A stretch of 64,000 nucleotides of DNA from Planktothrix rubescens CCAP 1459/22 (GCA_904830895.1 LR882958.1:310001-374000), one strand, 5' to 3'; counted from the stretch's first letter, positions 45,161-53,508 are shown. The notes: generated by a model from the sequence alone, not told the origin. Program-made: numbers and translations.

Positions 45161-45240
45161 GGGGTTAAGAAACCGGGTTTCTGAATAAAATCTTGGCTGG
45201 GATGCTTTAGTTATCTGAGAAACCCGGTTTCTTAAGTTGT
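45161..45240. repeat. HIP1-bounded double palindrome repeat, copy 4
   Basis: Contains GGTTAAGAAACCGGGTTTCT, AAAATCTTGGCTGGGATGCT and GAGAAACCCGGTTTCTTAAG. It abuts the duplicated gyrB tail at 45243. Confidence 0.87.
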
Positions 45241-45242
45241 GA

Positions 45243-45331
45243 CTATATTAATGGGCGATCGCGTGGCCCCCCGTCGGGAGTTCATCGAAACCCATGCTCC
45301 CCGCCTAAATTTAACTGATTTAGACATCTAA
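45243..45331 (+). pseudogene. Duplicated 3' tail of gyrB (last 26 codons)
   Basis: Encodes the same 26 residues as the true gyrB end (from [15 protein letters not shown] to the stop). Compared codon by codon there are six changed codons (Val, His, Ala, Arg, Leu, Asp) and all are synonymous. The gyrB terminator follows in identical form. A decaying copy should show amino-acid changes, so this tail more likely came from another functional gyrB allele by recombination. It marks the downstream edge of a 3.2-kb insertion. Confidence 0.9.
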
Positions 45332-45360
45332 GGGGTTTGCGATTACTTGAGGTATGATCT

Positions 45361-45394
45361 AAAAACCCGATTTCGTGAAAGTTATCGGGTTTTT
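45361..45394 (+). terminator. Duplicate of the gyrB terminator
   Basis: AAAAACCCGAT / ATCGGGTTTTT, identical to 42171-42204, behind the duplicated gyrB tail. Confidence 0.9.
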
Positions 45395-45470
45395 AATGTC
45401 TCTCCAATTGAAAACCACTATATTTTAGGTGATCGCTCATCAGAAACAAGAAAGCGCGATCGCATATTGC

Positions 45471-45899
45471 TTAAACAATTCCTTTCTCCCTTGGGTAAAG
45501 CTCAAAAGCTAATTCGTGACGAAAAAAACAGACATTAAACTCCGAGAAAAAGTTGAGGTGTCCAAGGATTACAGGTGCATCTGTCGAACGAGTCCAAGCG
45601 AATGCAAGTAAGATCGTAGAAAACTCAGCAAGTGCGCCTGAAAGCACCAATCCCCGCGCCTCACTATGAGCCAAATTCCCACTCAATTGAATAGGAACGG
45701 TTTGCTGTTCCCATATTGCCCCTAATTGTAGACCAATCTGATATGGGAGAACATTAACACTTGCACCAGTATCTAATAATGCCATCACTTCTACGGAGTT
45801 GCTGCCGTTGGAGAGAGTGATTGGCAAATATGGCATGATACTTGATCGCCCAAGGGTATCAATTCGCTCTATAAATGGGAATCGCTGACTATTAAGCAT
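45471..45899 (-). CDS. Retropepsin-like aspartic protease family protein (full-length copy)
   Basis: A 142-residue protein with a single D-T-G motif in EVMALLDTGASVNVLPY (about residues 37-53) and a later VILGHLNFFSEF, the psi-loop/flap arrangement of retropepsin-like (RVP/gag-asp) domains that act as dimers. The protein is about the size of one retropepsin subunit. It is coupled to the 86-residue gene by an 8-bp overlap. Such pairs are common in cyanobacteria, but I know of no proven function; a protease acting in a TA- or defence-like module is a guess. The truncated twin is at 42301. Confidence 0.72.
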   Translation of the reverse strand: MLNSQRFPFIERIDTLGRSSIMPYLPITLSNGSNSVEVMALLDTGASVNVLPYQIGLQLGAIWEQQTVPIQLSGNLAHSEARGLVLSGALAEFSTILLAFAWTRSTDAPVILGHLNFFSEFNVCFFRHELAFELYPREKGIV

Positions 45900-46152
45900 G
45901 GGCTGATTCTTGGGCGGTAGCTAGAAGTTCTGATAATGCTTGAATTGATTCCTGATCTGCCTGTGGAGACCATACAACTGCACTCGTTGATGCTAGTTGA
46001 TTCAAAAGTATATTTTCTGAATTAGTATCTTCAGCCGGTTCTAGGCTGCATCCTTGTTCCTTGGCAACTGCAAGTAGGAGAAAGTGAATGAGTCGCAGTT
46101 TATCTTGATGAGATAATTGATTAACTGTGGGTAAAAGTTCACTGAGAGGCAT
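45892..46152 (-). CDS. 86-residue small protein upstream of the retropepsin-like gene (copy B)
   Basis: Almost identical to copy A at 42533-42793 (one residue, Glu for Lys). Same helical N-terminal half and Ser/Ala-rich C-terminal half. The high conservation of protein and flanking DNA (shared up to about 46240, including GCGCTTTCTTTTGGAGGGGC) shows that the whole module was duplicated recently. Translationally coupled to the protease-like gene. Confidence 0.65.
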   Translation of the reverse strand: MPLSELLPTVNQLSHQDKLRLIHFLLLAVAKEQGCSLEPAEDTNSENILLNQLASTSAVVWSPQADQESIQALSELLATAQESAHA

Positions 46153-46264
46153 ATCGCTTGTTTAAGAGTATATATATTTATTTTAACCTTTAAAATTGTG
46201 TTTTAACGGCGATCGCGCTTTCTTTTGGAGGGGCGATCGCGATGAGTTTTGGTGGGCGATGGTG

Positions 46265-46362
46265 TGGCGATCGCGTGGGGGTGAGAAACCGGGTCTCTGA
46301 ACAAAATCTCGGCGGCGATGCTTGAGTTATCTGAGAAACCCGGTTTCTTAAGTTGCGATCGC
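46265..46362. repeat. HIP1-bounded double palindrome repeat, copy 5
   Basis: GGCGATCGCGTGGGGGTGAG, GAAACCGGGTCTCTGA, CTCGGCGGCGATGCTTGAGT and GAGAAACCCGGTTTCTTAAG, then TTGCGATCGCC. Between the retropepsin module and vapBC. Confidence 0.9.
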
Positions 46363-46461
46363 CTTCCCCATTCAATAGCACCTATACTATCGGTCAAGAT
46401 ACTGGTAAAGGTGAACAGCTTTGAGGTAAACTAGAATTGCTCGAAGTTTCTGGAGTCTGAC

Positions 46462-46734
46462 ATGGAAACAATGAAACTGCGATCGCATATTGGAACCGAT
46501 GGCATATTGCTTCTCCAAATGCCCGATGAGTTTAAAGATACTTCTGTGGAAGTGGTGGTAGTTGTGCAGCCTCTACCATCGGAGGAAGTTAAACCGAAGT
46601 ATAACGCTTGGGGACAACTGACTACTAAAAAATCAATTCAAACAGCAATTGGTAGAATGCGACAACTACGGCAAGAAATTGCCTTGGATAAAAGCTCAAT
46701 CCGCGAAATGATAGAAGAAGGGCGCAGGTTCTAA
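46462..46734 (+). CDS. vapB: VapB-type antitoxin
   Basis: A 90-residue protein directly before a PIN toxin. It starts KLRSHIGTDGILLLQMPDEF, an AbrB/SpoVT-like or related beta-rich N-terminus, and ends in a charged helix (SSIREMIEEGRRF) of the kind that wraps the toxin. Its stop overlaps the vapC start by one base (TAATG). A second ATG three codons in is possible. The family label rests mainly on the partner. Confidence 0.78.
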   Translation: METMKLRSHIGTDGILLLQMPDEFKDTSVEVVVVVQPLPSEEVKPKYNAWGQLTTKKSIQTAIGRMRQLRQEIALDKSSIREMIEEGRRF

Positions 46735-47177
46735 TGCAGTTTATATTGGATTGTTCTGTAGCAATCAGTTGGTGCTTAGTGGATGAAGATAACGATTATG
46801 CTAATGCTATACTCGCGATGATGCCGGATTGCGAAGCGTTTGTACCAGGAATTTGGTCGCTAGAAGTTGCTAATACTCTCCTGGTTGCCGAGCGACGCAA
46901 TCGCATGACGACTGAGCAATCTGAGATGGCTATTACTTTTTTACAATCACTTTTAATTCAGGTTGATGAAGCTACGGATAGCAACGCACTGTCGTCAACT
47001 CTGGTACTAGGAAGACAAGAAGGTTTAGCTGCTTATGATGCAGCTTATTTAGAGTTAGCATTAAGATTGGAATTGCCGATCGCAACACTGGATAGCCACT
47101 TGGCGGAAGCGGCAATTCGCTGCGGTGTGGGGTTGGTAGTTATTGATGGAGAAATGCCAGAGACGGAGCGATCGTAA
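46734..47177 (+). CDS. vapC: VapC-type PIN-domain toxin
   Basis: A 147-residue PIN-domain ribonuclease. Acidic active-site residues are visible: Asp in FILDCSVAISWCL (residue about 5), Glu in SLEVANTLL, Asp in GLAAYDAAYLELA and Asp in IATLDSHLAEAA. VapC toxins cleave tRNA or rRNA and are held in check by VapB. All four acidic positions are present, so activity is likely. The 3' end is followed at 47213 by palindromic repeat copy 6. Confidence 0.9.
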   Translation: MQFILDCSVAISWCLVDEDNDYANAILAMMPDCEAFVPGIWSLEVANTLLVAERRNRMTTEQSEMAITFLQSLLIQVDEATDSNALSSTLVLGRQEGLAAYDAAYLELALRLELPIATLDSHLAEAAIRCGVGLVVIDGEMPETERS

Positions 47178-47212
47178 TCTAACCGATGAGAGGAGGTTAA
47201 ATAATTTTATGG

Positions 47213-47308
47213 GCGATCGCGTGGGGTTGAGAAACCGGGTTTTTGAATAAAATCTTGGCTGGGATGCTTTAGTTATCTGAGAAACCCGGTTTCTGAAGTT
47301 GCGATCGC
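47213..47308. repeat. HIP1-bounded double palindrome repeat, copy 6
   Basis: GCGATCGCGTGGGGTTGAGA, GAAACCGGGTTTTTGA, AAAATCTTGGCTGGGATGCT and GAGAAACCCGGTTTCTGAAG, then TTGCGATCGC. Between vapC and the specificity gene; shares the centre variant with copy 4. Confidence 0.9.
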
Positions 47309-47322
47309 GCTTGCAGGTTAAT

Positions 47323-48009
47323 CTAAACTGAAAAGTTGGTCTTAAGGTGTACAAGGTCTTCAAGCTGTTCACGAAAGACTCTCACTCTCTCAAACAAGGT
47401 TTTTCCAGTGTCTACTAAAGCTTCGGGAGGCGCACTGACTTCAAGATTGGCAATACGTCCCTTAATTGCCATCCGAGCATAGAAAAAACGCCATCTTTGT
47501 CTGTTAATCTGCACTACAAACCACAGCAAATCATTGAGGCTCATCTTGTACTTGGGTAACAAAACCCGAACTGAACTGCCACCGTTGCCTCTTGCCATAA
47601 ATGACCAGGGTTGTAACGCTGCTTTGCCGAAAGCAGTAATCGTAATGCCACCTTGCTCAAACACCTCCTCTGGAACAGGATCAATCAAGCTGATAATGCT
47701 GTTGGTCGAGTCACCACTACTGATATAGGGAATCGCGCCTTCAATGTAATTTTTTTCACCTATCGAGCGTCCATTCTCAATGTGGAAGTATTTAGAAAGT
47801 GTTCCATGAGTTCCATAAGGTAATTCCTTACTATCATCCTCTTCATCTGCAACCCCAAAATCTTCAAGAACAACATCAGCCAAGTCTGGCATCAATGTCA
47901 CAGCTTCAAATATCCCGCGCATTGCTTCACTTCGTAAACGTTCAAATTCACGCTCCGAGAGTTTTGGTTGAGGTAGCCATTGTTGTGGACTCCACTCGAT
48001 ATTACTCAT
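47323..48009 (-). CDS. DNA-specificity subunit of a BcgI/type I-like restriction system
   Basis: A 228-residue protein with one target-recognition-domain-like half, as in HsdS: IPYISSGDSTNSIISLIDPV, then GGITITAFGKA and a C-terminal helix (TGKTLFERVRVFREQLEDLV) resembling the conserved spacer of type I S subunits. Full HsdS has two such halves (about 400 residues), so this would work as a dimer or be a half-S subunit. Its start overlaps the methylase/nuclease gene by 4 bp (ATGA), so they are one operon. It provides sequence recognition for the upstream enzyme. Confidence 0.78.
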   Translation of the reverse strand: MSNIEWSPQQWLPQPKLSEREFERLRSEAMRGIFEAVTLMPDLADVVLEDFGVADEEDDSKELPYGTHGTLSKYFHIENGRSIGEKNYIEGAIPYISSGDSTNSIISLIDPVPEEVFEQGGITITAFGKAALQPWSFMARGNGGSSVRVLLPKYKMSLNDLLWFVVQINRQRWRFFYARMAIKGRIANLEVSAPPEALVDTGKTLFERVRVFREQLEDLVHLKTNFSV

Positions 48010-49664
48010 GGGAGAATATCACATCCTTCTACGACTGTAACTAATTCAGAAATTACCGTTTTACCTTTCATAAAAATATGAAATTGGTTGACAATCTCAT
48101 CAATCTGATTACCTGCTCGTTCAACACGCTTACCCTTAAGCTTTTCATATCCATCATTCCAAATTCTGGCCATAAATATTTTGTCAGTTGAGGCAAGTGG
48201 TACATGAGCTTCAGCAACCATGATTGAGGTTGGTGCAGCAGTTGGATAAAACAAGTCTTCAGGAAGGCTAATCATGGCAAGGAGTTTATGTTTGAGCAGA
48301 AAACGTTGTCGCCATGCGTTGTGATTCATATCGGCGAAAATTCCAGCATATACAACTACAGTCAAGAATCCACCGGGTTCTAGTGCATCCATTGCTCTGT
48401 CAACAAATAGATACTCCGGTTCCTCGTCTTGGGAAAACGGCGGGTTGAGAAATGCTCTAGTGCATCTACGATTTACAACCGAGAATATATTATCGTCAAA
48501 GCAGCTTTCGTTATAAATATGACTTTTACCATCTCCTCGAAAAAACATATTGAGCATCGAAAGTGCCCAAACAGTCGGATTAGTATCAAAACCAATAATT
48601 GAATCTTTGACCTTCTCAATTTCAGCAGCACTACGAGCTTGTCGCATCATGGCATCAAATGCAGCAACGAGAAAGCCGCCTGTACCCGCAGCAATATCAA
48701 TAATACGATCTCGTACACTTACTCCCACTAATTCGGCACACATCCGCGTAATATGTCGTGGCGTGAAAACAATTCCCAGGGCATTATTGTCATAGCCATA
48801 ACGCAAAAATGCTTCGTAGAACATTCCCAAAAAATCAGCATCTGTTTGTATGACTGAGCGAACATTCAGGCGCTTTAGTGTATTGATAACTCGCCCAATA
48901 TAAGGAGAAAGGCGATTAAAATCTGCTCCTGATAAACGCAGAGCATCTTTGAGTCGTTCTTTATTTTGATCGGGTAGTTTATGTGCAGCATTAATAGCAC
49001 TTTCAGCTAGTGTATTAACTGAGAATAACGCATTAGTAGGAGTTGTATCAATTTGTCCCTGGTACATTGCCAAAACTAAAGCACCAATCACTTTAGGACG
49101 AAGTGGGGCTTCTATTTTCGCAGTGCGTAGAATACGACTTGTTTCAATTGCTGCATCAACAAACTCAGCTTGTGAGGGTACACTCACTTTTGTTGAGCCA
49201 TTATCGGCTTTCAGCGCAATTTCAACTTCTGTTTTGGTTGGAAAAGTAGTTAGGGCAAATCCATGTGAAGTAAGAGAAATCCATCTCTGATGAGTTAGAA
49301 AAGAAACACTGATCTCAAACCCTTTATCTTCTTCGCCCGCAGCACCAATCGCTACTTTAATACTGTATTTACCTATTGCATTGATTTTGTCAGCGTAATC
49401 CTCTGCTTCTTTTTGTGCTTGTTTCAGTTTACCTACTTCGTTTTTTGCTTCAACAATAATCGTGGGATCGCCTACTAAACAGAAAAGAAAGTCAGGTCGT
49501 TCGCCTTCAAGACCAATGTTATGGAAATAAGCTTCGATTTCTTGCTCCTCTAAAACATCTCCTCCGCTACTAATGTGACGCAGATCCCAACCACGACGTT
49601 CAGCTTCACGCCGAATATAATAGCGACAACGATTTTCTGATCTTCGATTTTGTTTTGGAGCCAT
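48006..49664 (-). CDS. Fused PD-(D/E)XK nuclease and N6-adenine methylase (BcgI-like RM subunit)
   Basis: A 552-residue single-chain restriction-modification subunit. N-terminal nuclease motif: RPDFLF (Asp58) ... IIVEAK (Glu72, Lys74), a good PD-(D/E)XK site. The C-terminal half is an HsdM-type methylase with SAM loop IAAGTGGFLVAAF (about 322-335), the catalytic NPPF (about 405-408) and motif regions such as GIVFTPRHITRMC. With the half-S protein it forms the two-gene architecture of type IIB enzymes such as BcgI. It should both methylate and cut unmodified DNA. No separate helicase HsdR is present. Confidence 0.85.
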   Translation of the reverse strand: MAPKQNRRSENRCRYYIRREAERRGWDLRHISSGGDVLEEQEIEAYFHNIGLEGERPDFLFCLVGDPTIIVEAKNEVGKLKQAQKEAEDYADKINAIGKYSIKVAIGAAGEEDKGFEISVSFLTHQRWISLTSHGFALTTFPTKTEVEIALKADNGSTKVSVPSQAEFVDAAIETSRILRTAKIEAPLRPKVIGALVLAMYQGQIDTTPTNALFSVNTLAESAINAAHKLPDQNKERLKDALRLSGADFNRLSPYIGRVINTLKRLNVRSVIQTDADFLGMFYEAFLRYGYDNNALGIVFTPRHITRMCAELVGVSVRDRIIDIAAGTGGFLVAAFDAMMRQARSAAEIEKVKDSIIGFDTNPTVWALSMLNMFFRGDGKSHIYNESCFDDNIFSVVNRRCTRAFLNPPFSQDEEPEYLFVDRAMDALEPGGFLTVVVYAGIFADMNHNAWRQRFLLKHKLLAMISLPEDLFYPTAAPTSIMVAEAHVPLASTDKIFMARIWNDGYEKLKGKRVERAGNQIDEIVNQFHIFMKGKTVISELVTVVEGCDILP

Positions 49665-49883
49665 GCACTGTTAAAAATTTAACTATTAATTACAATGAAA
49701 ATGTTTTCTCTATCATCTTTATAAATCAAAGATTTGTCTAGCCAAAAAACATCCTATTTTGCCGCCAACCTCCCCCCACTTTCACTCTATTAAATCTAAT
49801 TTTGTACAAAAATATATGAAATTGTACGAAAATGCTGTCAAATGTGAGCTACAATACAAAAAATCTCGCATCTACCAAACCAG

Positions 49884-51269
49884 ATGAATCTTAAAGAAAT
49901 GTTAAAATTCGCTGATGATATAGTATTTGCTAAAACAGGCCAACATCTTGACGATTTACAAGCAGCGGTGCTGCGAGGAACTCTACAACGGGAGACATAC
50001 AAAGAAATAGCGAAAGACTTTGACTGTTCTGAAAGTCGCATCAGAGAAATTGGATCGGAATTATGGCAATTACTTTCAGAAGAATTGGGAGAAGATATCA
50101 ATAAAAAGAATTTTCGCTCGGCGATGGAGAGGTTACAAATCTCCCTATTTTCAAATGTTATACAAGATAATGTTATACAAGATAATGTCGGAGTTGGTAG
50201 TATTAATATCTGTGGAGAAGGAAGACACCCGCCAAATACACCAAACTCACCCCCACCAAATCAAGAAACATCTAACACAAAACAACCTGAAACTCCACAT
50301 CAAGATTTAAGCGAGATGCCAGAATTAGGTGCTTTTTACGATCGCACTCCTGAACTAGAAACCCTGACCACCTGGATTTTACAAGCACAATGTCGCCTGA
50401 TTGCTATTACGGGTATTAGCGGTATTGGGAAAACATCCCTAGCAGTACAAATCGTACAACAAATAAAAAATGAATTTGATTACATAATTTGGCGCACTAT
50501 AAACGCATCCCACACCTTAGACGAATTTCAACAGGAACTAATTCAGCTTTTCTCCCATTCAGAAAAACTAGACTCCCCTACAACTAAACCGAAACCCTTA
50601 TCCCTAATTAAGTATTTACAAAAGCATCGCTGTTTAATTATATTAGATGATGTTCATAATCTTTTCAGTAGTGGCGAATTGGCAGGAAAATATAAACCAG
50701 AATATGAAGAATATCGCCATTTTTTTAAACAGATAGAAAAATTATCCCATCAAAGTTGCTTTCTTTTAATCGGTTGGGAACAACCCAGAGAAATTTCTCA
50801 AATTGAAAGCCAAAATAATCCTATTCGTACCTTACAAATCAATGGTTTAGATATCGCAGCCGCAGGGGAAATACTCAGAGATTACGGGTTAGCAGAAATC
50901 GACTACTCAATACTTATTCACCGTTACCAAGGCAACCCTTTATGGTTAAAAAGTGTTGCAACTCTGATTCAAGAATTAGGAGTCAATGTTACTGATTTAT
51001 TACAAAATGATACCATCTTATTACCCGAAGATGTTAAAGATATTTTACGGCAACAGTGGGATCGCCTGTCCGATAGAGAAAAACAAATATTGTCCATACT
51101 GGCTAAGGAAACTCAACCCCTAAAACTGTCAAAATTAATAGACAAACAACCCAATTTAAACTTAGAATTAGTTAATGTCTTACAATCTTTACAACGGCGT
51201 TGTTTAGTAGACAAAATTGAGGATAGTTTCTGGTTATCACCTCTAATTAAGCAGTATTTGGTCATATAA
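49884..51269 (+). CDS. STAND ATPase with N-terminal HTH (NB-ARC-like)
   Basis: A 461-residue signal-transduction ATPase. Residues about 19-66 (DDLQAAVLRGTLQRETYKEI, then AKDFDCSESRIREI) form the vWA-MoxR-associated HTH also seen at 31739. A Pro/Asn-rich linker leads to the NTPase: Walker A TGISGIGKTSLA (about 176-187), Walker B CLIILDDVHN (about 250-259), and a winged-helix part ending in LSPLIKQYLVI. No WD40 or TPR sensor follows, which is unusual for this group, so sensing may need a partner. It is divergent from the RM pair (219 bp apart), suggesting a defence role. Confidence 0.82.
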   Translation: MNLKEMLKFADDIVFAKTGQHLDDLQAAVLRGTLQRETYKEIAKDFDCSESRIREIGSELWQLLSEELGEDINKKNFRSAMERLQISLFSNVIQDNVIQDNVGVGSINICGEGRHPPNTPNSPPPNQETSNTKQPETPHQDLSEMPELGAFYDRTPELETLTTWILQAQCRLIAITGISGIGKTSLAVQIVQQIKNEFDYIIWRTINASHTLDEFQQELIQLFSHSEKLDSPTTKPKPLSLIKYLQKHRCLIILDDVHNLFSSGELAGKYKPEYEEYRHFFKQIEKLSHQSCFLLIGWEQPREISQIESQNNPIRTLQINGLDIAAAGEILRDYGLAEIDYSILIHRYQGNPLWLKSVATLIQELGVNVTDLLQNDTILLPEDVKDILRQQWDRLSDREKQILSILAKETQPLKLSKLIDKQPNLNLELVNVLQSLQRRCLVDKIEDSFWLSPLIKQYLVI

Positions 51270-51570
51270 AAAAGATGAAGATCAGATTCCCACAGATAAA
51301 TTTTATCGACCCGTCCTTTTTCTGATTTCCAATTTTCCCGAAAGTTAATCCGAGCAAATGTATCCTTTCATACAACGATGATCCGAATTTGATGAGAAAT
51401 TTTTCATGACAAAGGGCAGAACTTCCACTAACATTAGGGAAAAACACCCGTTAGGTGAAAAAACTCATCTCTAGTCCTGGTATCATAACTAATCAGTTTG
51501 AACCCAGGAACACTATCAATCCGGGTCGCGTCATCAACTAACGGAATCTTTCATCAACCAAGTTCCACCC
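51270..51570. other. Gene-free spacer upstream of the ECF sigma gene
   Basis: 301 bp. I see no gene. It marks the end of the accessory island; core genes resume after it. The last 100 bp should hold the sigma gene promoter, but I could not identify convincing boxes. Confidence 0.55.
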
Positions 51571-52227
51571 ATGAGTCAATCTATCCCTATCTCCTGGTCT
51601 AAGGCAGGCGTCTCTATCCCCCTGGAGCAACTACCCCTTGAGCAACTCCCCAATACCGATTTAGTCCTGCGGTGTCAAGAGGGAGTCTGTCCAGATAAAG
51701 CAGCCTTTACAGAACTGCTGCGTCGGTATCAGTCCCATGTTGATAAGATTCTCTATCACCTGGCCCCAGACTGGCAGGATCGGGCTGACCTCGCCCAAGA
51801 AATCTGGATTCGGGTCTATCGTAATATTAAGCGTCTACAGGAACCCGTCAAATTTCGGGGTTGGTTAAGTCGAATTGCTACTAATTTGTTCTACGATGAA
51901 CTCCGCAAGCGCAAACGGGTCAAACCCCCCTTATCTTTAGATGCCCCTCGCAATATAGAAGATGGGGAAATGGATTGGGAAATTGCCTCCGATGGCCCTG
52001 GCCCCGATGAAGATATGGCAACCCGTGAATTTTATAGTCATCTTCATGAAGCGATCGCCGATTTACCCGAAGCATTCCGCACCACGATTGTTTTGCGGGA
52101 AATTGAAGGATTAGCTTATGAAGAAATCGCCGAAATTACCGGGGTTTCCCTGGGAACGGTAAAATCGAGAATCGCCAGAGCCCGTCAACGCTTACAAACC
52201 GATCTGCAAGTGTATCTCAATCCCTAA
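51571..52227 (+). CDS. ECF-type RNA polymerase sigma factor (SigG-like)
   Basis: A 218-residue group 4 sigma factor. Region 2 is visible as DRADLAQEIWIRVYRNIKRL and WLSRIATNLFYDELRKRKRV; region 4 as AFRTTIVLREIEGLAYEEIA followed by SLGTVKSRIARARQRL. It redirects RNA polymerase to stress promoters. The next gene, 112 bp downstream, encodes a likely membrane anti-sigma factor, which fits the SigG arrangement of cyanobacteria. Exact signal unknown. Confidence 0.93.
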   Translation: MSQSIPISWSKAGVSIPLEQLPLEQLPNTDLVLRCQEGVCPDKAAFTELLRRYQSHVDKILYHLAPDWQDRADLAQEIWIRVYRNIKRLQEPVKFRGWLSRIATNLFYDELRKRKRVKPPLSLDAPRNIEDGEMDWEIASDGPGPDEDMATREFYSHLHEAIADLPEAFRTTIVLREIEGLAYEEIAEITGVSLGTVKSRIARARQRLQTDLQVYLNP

Positions 52228-52339
52228 AATCTGTGCAGGCGAGCGGGTGAAATTCCTGTTAATAGGGATATAATAGTTCTATAGGTTGAACCCCAATTTC
52301 TCATGTCTGATTTCATATTTGGTGAACGGGGGTGTTCGG

Positions 52340-52891
52340 ATGAAGCATAATCTTGAGCCAGAACCACAAACTTACTCAACCATCGGGGGATATCTATCTG
52401 AGGAACACTCGGATCTTGACCCTAAAATCCAATTACTCAGTGCCTACCTGGACAATGAAGCGACGGTTGCAGAGCGCCGTCAAGTTCAGTTGTGGCTGGA
52501 TACTGATCCTAAGATTAAAGCAACTTTTCTACAATTACTACAACTGCGTTCTCGCTTGCAAAATGCTCCTGTCCCTGCTTCTGGTACTTCGGTACAAAAA
52601 CTAACCGCCCGCGTTTTCCAACGGTTAAATCAGAGAACCCGGAGGATGGCAACTTGGGGAGGAACTGCGATCGCGGCTTTATTAGTGATGACTTTTTCTA
52701 GTACAATTTCAGGCAATTCCGGGCGTTTTCCGATGTTTGCCCAGTCTGAAACCCTGAACAATTCGGAACCCTTACAAATTGCTTTAAATGAACCTCTGAT
52801 CCCAATTATTACTCCGAATGCGGTTAGTATTAGTGTGGATCAACCGATTATTCCGATTCCTAAAGCCGCAGTTTCAAGACCCATCAATTAA
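52340..52891 (+). CDS. Membrane-anchored anti-sigma factor
   Basis: A 183-residue protein. The N-terminal cytoplasmic half has QLLSAYLDNEATVAERRQVQ, the anti-sigma (RsgI/zinc-finger-like) helical motif, although the usual HxxxCxxC zinc ligands are missing. A transmembrane helix follows at about residues 109-128 (GGTAIAALLVMTFSSTISG), then a Pro/Ile-rich outer part. The start is ATG 52340; the frame upstream to 52286 is less likely. It should bind the sigma factor encoded upstream and release it on a signal. Confidence 0.83.
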   Translation: MKHNLEPEPQTYSTIGGYLSEEHSDLDPKIQLLSAYLDNEATVAERRQVQLWLDTDPKIKATFLQLLQLRSRLQNAPVPASGTSVQKLTARVFQRLNQRTRRMATWGGTAIAALLVMTFSSTISGNSGRFPMFAQSETLNNSEPLQIALNEPLIPIITPNAVSISVDQPIIPIPKAAVSRPIN

Positions 52892-52894
52892 AAT

Positions 52895-52942
52895 AATATA
52901 ACCCCAGAGACTTTAAAATATAAGGTTTTTTGGGGTTATATT
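52895..52942. terminator. Bidirectional terminator between the anti-sigma gene and the GGCT gene
   Basis: AATATAACCCCA (52895-52906) and TGGGGTTATATT (52931-52942) are perfect complements. It lies between convergent genes, with T/A-rich flanks on both sides. Confidence 0.75.
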
Positions 52943-52948
52943 TTAGGT

Positions 52949-53356
52949 CTAATCTTGGTTTTTCCAACACCCATCAGGAATTAAAACCCCGGAATAAAAC
53001 TCAACGGTTTTAATATCCATCAAATAAACCCAAACTAAGCCTAAAGGTTGATGGTTGAGATCAAATACAGAAATTTGTTGTCGCTGATATTCGTTTTCTT
53101 CAGCAGGGCGATGGGGTTGGTAATCTTCTAATTGATCTAAATCTAAAAAAATATTAGGGTCTGCAAAGGATAAAATCACCCCCTGTACCATACCATCCCC
53201 AGCTACCATCCCTGGATAACCTAAAGATAGAGCATAGAGTGTTCCCACCGCTAAAGCCGGACGCTGGGCCAGGACTCGCCCCTGACAATAGCGTTGATAG
53301 TTATATTCCCCTGGCTTGAGCGTACCATAGACAAATACATCAATCTGATTGGTCAT
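52949..53356 (-). CDS. Gamma-glutamylcyclotransferase-fold (AIG2-like) protein
   Basis: A 135-residue protein with the GGCT/AIG2 signature VFVYGTLKPGEYNYQRY (the YGTL phosphate-binding loop), GVILSFADPNIFLDLDQLED with the expected acidic residue near DxLE, and a final VWVYLMDI strand. These proteins cyclise gamma-glutamyl compounds to 5-oxoproline or act on related amides. ATG 53356 chosen because the family starts about five residues before the YGTL loop. Convergent with the anti-sigma gene. Confidence 0.88.
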   Translation of the reverse strand: MTNQIDVFVYGTLKPGEYNYQRYCQGRVLAQRPALAVGTLYALSLGYPGMVAGDGMVQGVILSFADPNIFLDLDQLEDYQPHRPAEENEYQRQQISVFDLNHQPLGLVWVYLMDIKTVEFYSGVLIPDGCWKNQD

Positions 53357-53508
53357 AGTTAAGTTGCAATGTCTGTAAGAAAAAGAGATGATTGTACAGT
53401 AATTGTCAAAACTTTTTGTTAAGATGATCATCAACAGATCGTCTTGACCGTTGGATGAAGGCGATGATTAGTTTGAATTGAGTTTATTTCCTACTTCTGA
53501 ATTTATTT

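Noticed and set aside
42221-47308. Integron cassette array
   Set aside because: The repeat spacing resembles one, but there is no integrase in the window and genes lie in both orientations; kept as an open idea in the findings, not as a call.
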